64,000 nt of DNA from Pseudomonas sp. 5P_3.1_Bac2 (GTDB lineage Bacteria; Pseudomonadota; Gammaproteobacteria; Pseudomonadales; Pseudomonadaceae). The notes under the pieces were generated by a model. It was not told the origin of the DNA and searched no databases. It saw nothing but the letters and a program-made list of their open reading frames with translations. How positions within the stretch are numbered: the stretch's first letter is position 1; each line of letters starts with the position of its first letter. A program made the translations under genes and the position numbers. Below are positions 9,301-17,425 of this stretch, one piece after another. The stretch lies in assembly GCF_025465995.1 (NCBI RefSeq), contig NZ_JANLNY010000004.1, positions 248,001 to 312,000 of the forward strand, in the 5' to 3' direction.

Positions 9301-9682
9301 TGCCGCCGGCATCTTCCTGCAGGCTGCCGTGGACCTGTAGCCAGTGCACGCTACCGTCGGGCCAGATCACTCGGTTACGAAACACCTCTGAGGGCGTGCC
9401 GGCCAGCAGCAGCTCAAACAGCTCGCTGACCATGGCGCGGTCATCTGGGTGAATCATGTCGATGTAGTTGACCGCTTTTTGCAGTGGCAGATCGGGGTCG
9501 AGGCCAAATAAGGCGCGGGTGCCGCGTGACCAGCTGATCTGGCCGCTTTCGATATCCCAGTACCAAGCGCCAAGCCTGGCGCCATCGAGCGCGCGCAATA
9601 GGCGGGGGGCGTCGCTCCAGACTTTTTCAAAATCGGTTGGAGCCAGCGCAGGTATATACGGCAGTGGAGGACGTGGGGCCAC
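6398..9682 (-). CDS. Cytoplasmic five-PAS GGDEF-EAL cyclic-di-GMP signalling protein
   Basis: A 1094-residue protein with no membrane segment. Five PAS repeats occupy roughly residues 25-640 (each opening like SEEKFAQAF or SQEKFAIAF). They are followed by a GGDEF domain with intact GGDEF at 734-738, an RxxD inhibitory site (RQED) five residues before it, and an EAL domain (about 833-1085). EALLRW starts at 867 and the metal-site motif DDFGTGYSS at 991, so both cyclase and phosphodiesterase activities are possible. The start is GTG with AAGGA ten bases upstream. The reading frame stays open for 38 codons further upstream with no ATG, GTG or TTG, which leaves the true N-terminus uncertain. Confidence 0.93.
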   Translation of the reverse strand: MAPRPPLPYIPALAPTDFEKVWSDAPRLLRALDGARLGAWYWDIESGQISWSRGTRALFGLDPDLPLQKAVNYIDMIHPDDRAMVSELFELLLAGTPSEVFRNRVIWPDGSVHWLQVHGSLQEDAGGKQRVLGVVSDVTHQQERRQALLTSEEKFAQAFQHTPDAVVITELATGRFIEVNHGYEQQFGWSSAETVGHTSLEMGIWASQQERQRMLDAVAQNELNGLEVMLYHRSGKLLHNQLFGGKVILEGRSCLVLSLRDITRQRQQEERLKNSQERLDLALESVELGTWDWHIPSNMLFGSARAARLHGLPDEPFHDDFRKFFYFVPLEDRQAMRLYYRQLRESQNDHYQVTYRTIQAGKDVRYLESTAKLYRDANGQPERMAGILLDITERVLREQHLATSEAKFSGLFQASPDPVALTSLPDGIALEINSSFSQTFGWQPQEVIGRTMPQLNLWASLEQRQILADKVSLNQRLDNEVVDFLDKHGQLITCVISSRTIQLQDGLCLLTTFRDISERQKAEAELKASQEKFAIAFHSSPDAITITERDSGRYLEVNEGFCRLTGYSAEEVLGRSSHELDIWMDPLERELMVQKIKQDNRVYHLEMRGRRRDGNVLIVQASVEPIELNNTPCLLLTGRDVSELKAAQAQIQHLAYHDSLTNLPNRALLLDRLTQQIALLKRHRLRGALLFIDLDHFKHINDSLGHPVGDEVLKQVTARLQSSVRQEDTVARLGGDEFVILISGLEGKRHSVLKDVRGIAEKLRQLLIQPMLVDGHELQVTPSIGIALIPDHGDTPDDLVKRADIALYRAKDGGRNTVELFREAMQKQVSDRLRLQNELRCAMERDEFTLHFQPQVDASNNRVIGCEALLRWHRPEQGLQSPAVFIPLLEESGLIVAVGHWVLRQACIHCAELLHQGLLKAEQFSLCVNISPREFRQSNFVEQVEQILISSGLPAQMLKLEITEGIVIQNIDDTIHKMNRLKRLGVSFAMDDFGTGYSSLTYLKRLPVDVLKIDQSFIRDATVDLNDAEIIRAIIAMARSLDLGMIAEGVEEPAQLEFLRQQGCDHYQGYLFSRPLPLAEFRQLLQDNLQPLPA

Positions 9683-9808
9683 GTTGCGCAGTTCCTTAAA
9701 GGTGCGCGGATTTTGCAGATACCAACCTAAGCCTGGCAGATAGTACGGGCTAGTCTGGCAAAACCCTTTTTTATATTTATGGACGCACGTTAGCTCCTAG
9801 ATACTGCG

Positions 9809-10690
9809 CTATGCAAGATCGTCGCGGTGGGCGTCGAGCAAGCGCATAAAGGCCCGTGCAGCATTAGAAAGTGTGCGTTCACTATGGGAAATGTAGCCCA
9901 GTTGCCGGGAAAGTTGGATGTTCGGCACGGGCAGGCGGGTGACCTGTTCATCCAGCATTGTGCGCGGCAGCACACTCCAGGCCAGGCCAATAGAAACCAT
10001 CATTTTGATGGTTTCCAGATAGTTGGTGCTCATGGCGATATTCGGCGTCAGGCCCTGGGCTTCAAACAGGCTGCTGACAAAGTGCCGGGTAAAGGTATTG
10101 CCGCCGGGAAAAACCGCCGGATGGCGGGCGATATCGGCCAGTTCCACTTGCTCGGTGAGGGCCAAAGGATGGCCGGGCGCGGCGACGAAATCCAACGGGT
10201 CATCCCACACCGGAACGGCATGCACCGGCTCACGGGTTTGCGGGGCGAGGGTGATGACTGCCAGCTCGGCGCGGCCATGGATGATTTCCTCATAAGCCAC
10301 CTCCGAATCGAGAAACTGAATATCTAATGCCACCTTGGGGTGCGCGCGGGTGAAGGCGCGTAGCAGCGGCGGCAGGCGGTGCAGGCCGATGTGGTGACTG
10401 GTGGCTAGCGTCAGGCGGCCGCTGATCTCGCCATTGAGGTTGGTCAGGGCGCGGCGCGTATCATCCATCACATTCAGAATCTGATAGGCACGCGGCAGCA
10501 GGGCGCGGCCGGCTTCGGTCAGGCTGATCTCACGGCCTAAACGGTCGAACAAGCGCATATCCAACTGCTGCTCCAGGCTGGCGATGCGTTTGCTCACCGC
10601 CGGCTGGGTCAGGTGCAGGCGTTCAGCGGCCTCGGAGAAGCTGCCTTGTTCGGCAATGGCGATAAAAGCATTGAGAGCGGCGAGATCCAC
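9809..10690 (-). CDS. LysR family transcriptional regulator divergent from leuC
   Basis: A 293-residue LysR-type regulator. The N-terminal winged helix-turn-helix (about 1-60) has the signature FSEAAERLHLTQPAVSKRIASLEQ in the recognition region. Residues 90-290 form the two-lobed effector domain. The start is GTG at 10690. It is transcribed away from leuC with about 165 bases between start codons, and a LysR-type T-N11-A palindrome lies in that gap. By position it may control itself and leuCDB. The effector, possibly a leucine-pathway intermediate, is inferred from context only. Confidence 0.88.
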   Translation of the reverse strand: MDLAALNAFIAIAEQGSFSEAAERLHLTQPAVSKRIASLEQQLDMRLFDRLGREISLTEAGRALLPRAYQILNVMDDTRRALTNLNGEISGRLTLATSHHIGLHRLPPLLRAFTRAHPKVALDIQFLDSEVAYEEIIHGRAELAVITLAPQTREPVHAVPVWDDPLDFVAAPGHPLALTEQVELADIARHPAVFPGGNTFTRHFVSSLFEAQGLTPNIAMSTNYLETIKMMVSIGLAWSVLPRTMLDEQVTRLPVPNIQLSRQLGYISHSERTLSNAARAFMRLLDAHRDDLA

Positions 10691-10730
10691 GGTGGCGATC
10701 CTAGGGCTGGAGAGGGCTAGAGGCTAATGT

Positions 10731-10786
10731 ATTCCATGTTGGAATGCTTTGGATAATAAATATGAATTTGAGTAATTCAAGCTCAA
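10731..10786. promoter_or_regulatory. LysR-type operator region between the LysR gene and leuC
   Basis: ATTCCA-TGT-TGGAAT at 10731-10745 is a perfect 6-bp inverted repeat containing the T-N11-A pattern of LysR sites. Two more dyads follow: TGAATT/AATTCA (10763-10768 with 10774-10779) and TTGAG/CTCAA (10768-10772 with 10782-10786). A recognition site plus adjacent activation sites would be usual for this family. Confidence 0.55.
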
Positions 10787-10857
10787 GCCATAGCATGGAC
10801 ACATAAGCCTAAGGGCCATTGACCCTGGGTACTGATGCACGTGATGAGGACAGGCTG

Positions 10858-12285
10858 ATGGCTGGCAAAACGTTGTATGACAAGTTGTGGGAGATGCATG
10901 AGGTCAAGCGTCGTGACGATGGCTCGTCGCTGATCTATATCGACCGTCACATCCTTCACGAAGTGACCTCACCGCAGGCCTTTGAAGGCCTGCGCTTGGC
11001 TAGTCGTAAGCCATGGCGCATCGACGCCAACATCGCCACTCCCGATCACAACGTGCCGACCACCAAGGCCGAGCGTCAGGGCGGGATCGAGGCGATTGCC
11101 GATGAAGTGTCGCGTATCCAGGTGCAAACCTTGGACGAGAACTGCGATGACTTCGGCATCCTCGAATTCAAAATGAACGACGTCCGTCAAGGCATCGTGC
11201 ACGTGGTAGGCCCGGAGCAGGGCGCCACTTTGCCGGGCATGACGGTGGTCTGCGGCGATTCGCACACCTCGACTCACGGCGCCTTTGGCGCTCTGGCCCA
11301 CGGCATCGGCACCTCGGAAGTGGAGCATGTGCTCGCGACCCAGTGTTTGGTGGCGAAAAAAATGAAGAACATGCAGGTGCGTGTTGAGGGCCAGTTGCCC
11401 TTCGGCGTAACGGCCAAAGACATCGTCTTGGCCGTTATCGGCAAGATCGGCACCGCCGGCGGTAACGGCCACGCTCTGGAGTTCGCCGGCAGCGCCATCC
11501 GCGAACTGTCCCTGGAAGGCCGCATGACCCTGTGCAACATGTCCATCGAAGCCGGTGCGCGGGTGGGCTTGGTCGCGGTGGATGAAAAAACCATCGCCTA
11601 CGTGGAAGGCCGCCCGTTCGCCCCGCAAGGTGCGCATTGGCAGGCTGCTGTGGCGCAGTGGCAGAACTTGGTATCCGACGCCGATGCTCATTTCGACACC
11701 GTGGTCGAGCTCAAAGCCGAAGACATCAAGCCGCAAGTGAGCTGGGGTACTTCGCCAGAGATGGTCTTGGCCGTTGACCAAAACGTGCCGGACCCTGCTG
11801 CCGAAGCCGACCCGGTTAAGCGCGACTCCATCGTCCGTGCCCTTAAATACATGGGCCTGACGGCTAATCAGGCGATCACCGATATTCAGCTCGATCGCGT
11901 GTTTATCGGCTCGTGCACCAACTCGCGCATTGAAGACTTACGCGCTGCAGCGGAGGTGGCCAAAGGCCGTAAAGTGGCCGCCACCGTTAAGCAAGCCTTG
12001 GTGGTGCCAGGCTCTGGTTTGGTCAAGGCCCAGGCTGAGCAGGAAGGCTTGGACAAGATCTTTATCGAAGCCGGTTTTGAATGGCGTGAGCCGGGCTGCT
12101 CCATGTGCCTGGCGATGAACCCTGACAAACTTGGCAGCGGCGAGCACTGCGCGTCCACCTCCAACCGTAACTTCGAAGGCCGTCAGGGCGCCGGTGGCCG
12201 CACCCACTTGGTCAGCCCTGCCATGGCGGCAGCGGCGGCGGTGACCGGTCGCTTTATCGACGTACGTGAATTGCTCCAGGCTTAA
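10858..12285 (+). CDS. leuC: 3-isopropylmalate dehydratase large subunit
   Basis: A 475-residue aconitase-family subunit. With LeuD it isomerises 2-isopropylmalate to 3-isopropylmalate in leucine synthesis. The three cysteines that hold the 4Fe-4S cluster are present: Cys353 (GSCTNS), Cys414 and Cys417 (GCSMC). The start ([12 protein letters not shown]) is at 10858 behind a GAGGA site; an in-frame ATG 13 codons earlier lacks family similarity. leuD begins 10 bases after the stop. A LysR gene diverges upstream. Confidence 0.98.
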   Translation: MAGKTLYDKLWEMHEVKRRDDGSSLIYIDRHILHEVTSPQAFEGLRLASRKPWRIDANIATPDHNVPTTKAERQGGIEAIADEVSRIQVQTLDENCDDFGILEFKMNDVRQGIVHVVGPEQGATLPGMTVVCGDSHTSTHGAFGALAHGIGTSEVEHVLATQCLVAKKMKNMQVRVEGQLPFGVTAKDIVLAVIGKIGTAGGNGHALEFAGSAIRELSLEGRMTLCNMSIEAGARVGLVAVDEKTIAYVEGRPFAPQGAHWQAAVAQWQNLVSDADAHFDTVVELKAEDIKPQVSWGTSPEMVLAVDQNVPDPAAEADPVKRDSIVRALKYMGLTANQAITDIQLDRVFIGSCTNSRIEDLRAAAEVAKGRKVAATVKQALVVPGSGLVKAQAEQEGLDKIFIEAGFEWREPGCSMCLAMNPDKLGSGEHCASTSNRNFEGRQGAGGRTHLVSPAMAAAAAVTGRFIDVRELLQA

Positions 12286-12295
12286 GGACTCGACT

Positions 12296-12940
12296 ATGAA
12301 AGCTTTTACTCAACATACCGGCTTGGTCGTACCTTTGGATCGGGCCAACGTCGACACCGACCAGATCATCCCCAAGCAGTTCTTGAAATCGATCAAACGC
12401 ACCGGCTTTGGTCCGAACCTGTTCGATGAGTGGCGCTACCTGGATGTTGGCCAGCCGAATCAGGACAACTCCCAGCGCCCCGTCAATCAAGACTTCGTGC
12501 TCAACTTCCCGCGCTATCAGGGCGGCAGTGTTTTGCTGGCGCGGGAGAACTTCGGTTGCGGCTCCAGCCGTGAACACGCGCCTTGGGCTTTGGAAGAATA
12601 TGGCTTCCGAACCATTATCGCGCCGAGCTACGCCGACATCTTCTTTAACAACAGCTTCAAGAACGGCTTACTGCCGATCATCCTTAAAGAAGACGAAGTC
12701 GACGCGTTGTTCCAGCAAGCCGAGGCCACTGAGGGCTATCAGCTGACCGTGGACCTGGCGGCGCAAACCGTCACGCGTCCGGATGGCGTGCAGTACAGCT
12801 TTGAAGTGGATGCCTTCCGTAAGCACTGCTTGCTCAATGGTCTGGATGATATTGGCCTGACCTTGCAGGACAGCGAGGCGATTGTCGCCTTTGAAGCGGA
12901 CTACCGCGCTAAGCAGCCGTGGTTGTTTCGCGACGCTTGA
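12296..12940 (+). CDS. leuD: 3-isopropylmalate dehydratase small subunit
   Basis: A 214-residue swivel subunit of the LeuCD isomerase. The N-terminus [24 protein letters not shown] is diagnostic, and the substrate loop with [13 protein letters not shown] is intact. The length is usual for the proteobacterial form. It starts 10 bases behind leuC and is clearly co-transcribed. A methyltransferase gene separates it from leuB. Confidence 0.98.
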   Translation: MKAFTQHTGLVVPLDRANVDTDQIIPKQFLKSIKRTGFGPNLFDEWRYLDVGQPNQDNSQRPVNQDFVLNFPRYQGGSVLLARENFGCGSSREHAPWALEEYGFRTIIAPSYADIFFNNSFKNGLLPIILKEDEVDALFQQAEATEGYQLTVDLAAQTVTRPDGVQYSFEVDAFRKHCLLNGLDDIGLTLQDSEAIVAFEADYRAKQPWLFRDA

Positions 12941-13062
12941 TGAGTGCTAGGTCCACGCGCGGGCAAACTTGAGCTCTACCGTTGACTGCGCAGGCAGGCA
13001 ACGGACGCAGCTGACTTGCCAGCATCTTGCGCAGGCGCATTACACAGTCCAAGGACAGCCTC

Positions 13063-13830
13063 ATGACCCACAGCGATCACAGTCAAAACGTGCAAAAACA
13101 GTTCGGCGAGCAGGCCTCGGCCTACCTGAGCAGCGCCGTTCACGCTCAGGGTGCTGAGTTCGCGCTGCTGCAGGCCGAGCTGGCCGGGCAGGGCGCTGCG
13201 CGTTTGCTGGACTTGGGCTGCGGCGCTGGTCATGTCAGTTTCCATGTGGCGCCGTTGGTCAAAGAGGTAGTGGCCTACGACCTGTCGCAGGCCATGCTCG
13301 ATGTGGTTGCCGCTGTGGCTGCGGATCGTGGCTTAGACAATATCCGCACGCAGCTCGGCGCCGCTGAGCAGTTGCCGTTCGCCACGGGCGAGTTCGATTT
13401 CGTCTTCAGCCGTTATTCGGCGCACCATTGGAGCGACCTTGGGCTGGCTCTGCGGGAAGTGCGGCGGGTGCTGAAGCCGGGCGGCGTGGCGGCGTTTATC
13501 GACGTCTTGTCGCCGGGCAGCCCGCTATTGGACACTTACCTGCAAAGCGTCGAAGTGCTGCGCGACACCAGCCATGTGCGTGATTACTCCGCCGGCGAGT
13601 GGCTGCAGCAGCTCAGCGAAGCCGGTTTGTCTGTGCGCAACAGCAGCCGTCAGCGTCTGCGCTTGGAATACCACTCGTGGGTTGAGCGCATGCGCACGCC
13701 GGAGGTCTTTCGCGCGGCGATCCTGGCGCTGCAAAAGGCCATGGGCCAGGAAGTCCGCGATTATTTCGAGATTCAAGCCGACGGCACTTTCAGCACCGAC
13801 GTGTTGCTGGTGTGGGCCGAACGCTACTAA
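13063..13830 (+). CDS. Class I SAM-dependent methyltransferase
   Basis: A 255-residue methyltransferase of the UbiE/Methyltransf_11 type. The SAM-binding motif I is LDLGCGAGHVSF (49-60), followed by an acidic strand end (VVAYDLSQAML) and the motif FDFVFSRYSAHHW. The ATG at 13063 has AAGGAC 7-8 bases upstream. It lies between leuD and leuB in the same direction. The placement is conserved in Pseudomonas, but a role in leucine synthesis is not implied by the fold. The substrate is unknown. Confidence 0.85.
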   Translation: MTHSDHSQNVQKQFGEQASAYLSSAVHAQGAEFALLQAELAGQGAARLLDLGCGAGHVSFHVAPLVKEVVAYDLSQAMLDVVAAVAADRGLDNIRTQLGAAEQLPFATGEFDFVFSRYSAHHWSDLGLALREVRRVLKPGGVAAFIDVLSPGSPLLDTYLQSVEVLRDTSHVRDYSAGEWLQQLSEAGLSVRNSSRQRLRLEYHSWVERMRTPEVFRAAILALQKAMGQEVRDYFEIQADGTFSTDVLLVWAERY

Positions 13831-13879
13831 TTTTTCCCGGCCTGCCTTGAGGCGGGTCGCTTGATGACATGAGGACAGC

Positions 13880-14962
13880 ATGAGCAAACAGATTCTGGTT
13901 CTTCCTGGTGACGGTATTGGCCCGGAAATCGTGGCCGAAGCGGTCAAGGTTCTGCAGGTGGCCAATGACAAGTTCAAGCTGGATATCGAGCTGTCGTTTG
14001 ATGAGCTCGGTGGCGCGGCCATCGACAAATACGGCGTGCCGCTGGCTGACGCGACTTTAGAGCGTGCGCGTGGCGTTGACGCCATTCTGCTGGGCGCCGT
14101 AGGCGGGCCGAAGTGGGACAAGCTTGAGCCGAGCATCCGTCCGGAGCGCGGCCTGCTGAAAATTCGTTCGCAACTGGGCCTGTTCGCCAACTTGCGTCCG
14201 GCCATCCTCTATTCGCAACTGGCCGATGCTTCCTCGCTCAAGCCAGAAGTTGTCTCTGGTCTGGATATCCTCATCGTCCGTGAGCTGACTGGCGGTATCT
14301 ACTTCGGTCAGCCGCGTGAGAGCAAAGTGCTGGAAAACGGCGAGCGCATGGCTTACGACACCCTGCCTTACAGCGAAAGCGAAGTGCGCCGGATCGCCCG
14401 TGTCGGCTTCGACATGGCCCGGGTGCGTGGCAAAAAGCTCTGCTCGGTGGACAAAGCCAACGTGCTGGCTTCCAGCCAGCTGTGGCGCGCCGTAGTCGAG
14501 GAAGTGGCGAAGGATTATCCGGACGTTGAGCTGTCGCACATGTACGTTGATAATGCGGCGATGCAGCTGGTGCGTGCGCCTAAGCAATTCGACGTGATGG
14601 TCACCGACAACATGTTCGGCGACATCCTCTCCGATGAAGCGTCAATGCTCACCGGCTCCATCGGCATGCTGCCGTCGGCGTCGCTGGATGCTAACAACAA
14701 GGGCATGTACGAGCCGTGCCACGGCAGCGCACCGGACATCGCCGGGCAGGGCGTAGCCAACCCGTTGGCCACCATCCTGTCGGTTTCCATGCTGCTGCGT
14801 TACAGCTTCAACCAAGGTGCGGCGGCCGCTGCCATCGAGTTGGCCGTGAGCAAGGTACTGGACCAAGGTCTGCGTACCGGCGACATCTACAGTGCGGGTA
14901 TGACTAAAGTCGGCACCCAGGCAATGGGTGATGCGGTAGTCGAGGCGCTGCGCAGTCTGTAA
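13880..14962 (+). CDS. leuB: 3-isopropylmalate dehydrogenase
   Basis: A 360-residue NAD-dependent decarboxylating dehydrogenase that converts 3-isopropylmalate to 2-oxoisocaproate. The N-terminal strand [14 protein letters not shown] and the metal-site segment [17 protein letters not shown], with the conserved aspartates, are intact. [13 protein letters not shown] is the substrate loop. The length is typical. GAGGAC precedes the ATG. It is the third leu gene of the operon. Confidence 0.98.
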   Translation: MSKQILVLPGDGIGPEIVAEAVKVLQVANDKFKLDIELSFDELGGAAIDKYGVPLADATLERARGVDAILLGAVGGPKWDKLEPSIRPERGLLKIRSQLGLFANLRPAILYSQLADASSLKPEVVSGLDILIVRELTGGIYFGQPRESKVLENGERMAYDTLPYSESEVRRIARVGFDMARVRGKKLCSVDKANVLASSQLWRAVVEEVAKDYPDVELSHMYVDNAAMQLVRAPKQFDVMVTDNMFGDILSDEASMLTGSIGMLPSASLDANNKGMYEPCHGSAPDIAGQGVANPLATILSVSMLLRYSFNQGAAAAAIELAVSKVLDQGLRTGDIYSAGMTKVGTQAMGDAVVEALRSL

Positions 14963-14972
14963 TCTTTCTGGC

Positions 14973-14993
14973 CCGCCGGAGCGCCTCCGGCGG
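14973..14993 (+). terminator. Hairpin between leuB and asd
   Basis: A 9-bp GC-rich stem (14973-14981 with 14985-14993) with loop CGC lies 11 bases after the leuB stop. No T-run follows, so it may only attenuate or stabilise the transcript rather than stop it. Confidence 0.4.
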
Positions 14994-15017
14994 CTGGCTT
15001 AAATAGGTGTAGTGGTT

Positions 15018-16130
15018 ATGAAACGTGTAGGTTTGATCGGCTGGCGTGGCATGGTGGGTTCCGTGCTGATGCAGCGCATGTTGGAAGAACAGGATTTCGA
15101 TTTGATCGAGCCGGTGTTCTTCACCACCTCCAATGTCGGCGGCCAAGGCCCCGCTATTGGTAAAGAAATTGCGCCGCTCAAGGATGCTTACAGCATTGAT
15201 GAGCTGAAAAGCCTCGACGTGATCCTCACCTGCCAAGGTGGCGACTACACCAACGAAGTCTTCCCTAAGCTGCGCGAAGCCGGCTGGCAGGGTTACTGGA
15301 TCGACGCCGCCTCGTCGCTGCGGATGGACGACAGCTCGGTGATCGTGCTCGACCCGGTCAACCGCAAAGTCATCGATCACCAGCTGGATGCTGGGGTGAA
15401 GAACTACATCGGCGGCAACTGCACCGTCAGCCTGATGCTGATGGCGCTGGGCGGTCTGTACGAAGCCGGTCTGGTGGAGTGGATGAGCGCCATGACCTAT
15501 CAGGCGGCTTCCGGTGCGGGCGCGCAGAACATGCGTGAGCTGATTAAGCAAATGGGCGCGATCAACGCCTCGGTCGCCGATGAACTGGCCGATCCGGCCA
15601 GCGCCATTCTGGATATCGACCGCAAAGTGGCGCAGGCCATGCGCAGCGATAGCTTCCCGGTGGACAACTTTGGTGTGCCGCTGGCCGGCAGCCTGATCCC
15701 TTACATCGACAAGGAACTGCCGAACGGGCAGAGCCGTGAAGAGTGGAAAGGCCAGGCGGAAACCAACAAGATCCTCGGCCGTATCAAGAGCCCGATCCCA
15801 GTTGATGGCCTGTGCGTACGCATCGGCGCCATGCGCTGCCACAGCCAGGCGCTGACCATCAAACTGAACAAGGACGTGCCGCTGTCGGACATCGAAGGTC
15901 TGATCAGCCAGCACAACCCTTGGGTTAAGTTGGTGCCAAACACCCGCGAAGCGAGCATGCGTGACCTCGGTCCAACGGCTGTGACCGGTACTTTGAGTGT
16001 GCCTGTAGGGCGTCTGCGTAAACTCAACATGGGTTCGCAGTACCTGGGCGCGTTCACCGTCGGTGACCAGCTGCTGTGGGGCGCCGCCGAGCCGCTGCGC
16101 CGTATGCTGCGGATTCTGCTGGAGCGCTAA
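15018..16130 (+). CDS. asd: Aspartate-semialdehyde dehydrogenase
   Basis: A 370-residue enzyme that reduces aspartyl phosphate to the semialdehyde on the way to lysine, threonine, methionine and diaminopimelate for peptidoglycan. The nucleophile Cys135 is in [12 protein letters not shown]. The N-terminal Rossmann motif is [18 protein letters not shown]. The length and the insertions match the Gram-negative Asd form. The ATG at 15018 is preferred to the GTG two codons upstream. A very strong hairpin follows the stop. Confidence 0.98.
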   Translation: MKRVGLIGWRGMVGSVLMQRMLEEQDFDLIEPVFFTTSNVGGQGPAIGKEIAPLKDAYSIDELKSLDVILTCQGGDYTNEVFPKLREAGWQGYWIDAASSLRMDDSSVIVLDPVNRKVIDHQLDAGVKNYIGGNCTVSLMLMALGGLYEAGLVEWMSAMTYQAASGAGAQNMRELIKQMGAINASVADELADPASAILDIDRKVAQAMRSDSFPVDNFGVPLAGSLIPYIDKELPNGQSREEWKGQAETNKILGRIKSPIPVDGLCVRIGAMRCHSQALTIKLNKDVPLSDIEGLISQHNPWVKLVPNTREASMRDLGPTAVTGTLSVPVGRLRKLNMGSQYLGAFTVGDQLLWGAAEPLRRMLRILLER

Positions 16131-16157
16131 GCTAAGCGCTAACCGCGGGCTTTAGCC

Positions 16158-16214
16158 AAGAAGCGGGTTGTTGCCAGTCGAGTTATCGACTGAGCAGCAG
16201 CCCGCTTCTTTGCA
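16158..16214 (+). terminator. Long hairpin terminator after asd
   Basis: AAGAAGCGGG (16158-16167) pairs with CCCGCTTCTT (16201-16210). The stem continues inward through two G-T pairs and one bulged A to CAGTCGA/TCGACTG around a GTTA loop, about 24 pairs in all. TTTGCATTT follows. Confidence 0.75.
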
Positions 16215-16265
16215 TTTACGCAGTGCCTCTATACAGTGCACGCCTTGCTTAAGTGAAGAGAGCTT

Positions 16266-17270
16266 ATGAGCCGTACAGTTGATATTGCCGTGATCGGCGC
16301 CACCGGTAGCGTTGGCGAAACCTTGGTGCAGATTCTTGAAGAGCGTGATTTGGCTGTCGGTACTCTGCATCTGCTGGCCAGCGGTGAATCCGCCGGGCAG
16401 TCGCTGAGCTTCCACGGCAAAACTGTGCGGGTGCGTGATCTCGAAGGCTTCGACTTTGGCCAAGTGCAGCTGGCGTTTTTCGCCGCTGGGCGCAAAGTGA
16501 GCGGCAAATACGTGCCGATAGCCGCGGCTAAGGGCTGCGCGGTGATCGATCTGGCTAGCGGCCTGACGTCCGCCCAGGCGCCGCGCGTGGTGGCGGAGGT
16601 CAACCCGCAGGCCTTGGCGAGCTTGAGCAAACCCTATGTGTTGAGCAGCCCGAGTGCGCCGGCGGTGGCTTTGGCCTGTGTGCTGGCGGCATTGCCGCTG
16701 GAGCTGCGGCGTATCACGCTGACGGCCTGCCTGTCGGTGTCCAGTCGCGGGCGTGAGGCGGTCAAGGAGCTGGCCCGGCAAACGGCCCAGCTGCTTAATG
16801 CCAAGCCGTTGGAGCCGCAAGTGTTCGACCGGCAGATTGCCTTTAACCTGCTGGCGCAGGTCGAAGCTAGCGACGAAGAGGGGCACGGCGCACTGGAGCG
16901 ACAAATAGCCGCTGAGCTGCAAGAACTATTAGCGCAACCTGAGTTGCCGGTGGCGGTCACTTGTATTCAGGCCCCGGTGTTCTTTGGTGATAGCCTGAGC
17001 GTAAGCCTGCAAAGTGCCGCGGCAGTGCCGTTAAACACCTTGCGTGCTGCCCTGGATGCAGCGCCCGGCGTCGAGTTGGTTGACGCTGATGACTATCCGA
17101 CGGCAGTTGGTGACGCCGTGGGGCAAGATGTGGTGTATGTCGGCCGAGTGCGTGCCGGGCTCAATGACCCGGCCGAACTCAATTTGTGGATTGCGTCTGA
17201 TAATGTGCGAAAAGGCGCGGCCTTGAACGCTGTCCAGTTAGCAGAATTATTGATAAAACACTATCTGTAA
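16266..17270 (+). CDS. usg: Aspartate-semialdehyde dehydrogenase paralogue lacking catalytic residues (Usg-like)
   Basis: A 334-residue protein with the Asd fold: Rossmann start VDIAVIGATGSVGETLVQIL and a C-terminal dimerisation part. Where active Asd has N-x-N-C, this protein reads SSPSA (127-131), so the nucleophile Cys is Ala131. The later R-x-P-V-x-x-G-H motif reads QAPVFFGD, with Asp in place of the catalytic His. Both losses argue against dehydrogenase activity. Such Asd-like genes next to asd and upstream of fimV or truA are known as usg in gammaproteobacteria; their role is unclear. The frame is intact and shows no decay. Confidence 0.85.
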   Translation: MSRTVDIAVIGATGSVGETLVQILEERDLAVGTLHLLASGESAGQSLSFHGKTVRVRDLEGFDFGQVQLAFFAAGRKVSGKYVPIAAAKGCAVIDLASGLTSAQAPRVVAEVNPQALASLSKPYVLSSPSAPAVALACVLAALPLELRRITLTACLSVSSRGREAVKELARQTAQLLNAKPLEPQVFDRQIAFNLLAQVEASDEEGHGALERQIAAELQELLAQPELPVAVTCIQAPVFFGDSLSVSLQSAAAVPLNTLRAALDAAPGVELVDADDYPTAVGDAVGQDVVYVGRVRAGLNDPAELNLWIASDNVRKGAALNAVQLAELLIKHYL

Positions 17271-17425
17271 AAGATACTTAGCTGGAATTTTGAAGAATCT
17301 TTCGAGCTTGGCAATATTGGCTAAGTAAATTGCTGGATTGGGGGATATGCCTTCGATGCATACAAACAGCAATTTTCCTGACCCTTTCGCTGGCCTAGAA
17401 AAAAGATAAAACAAGGGATAACGCT

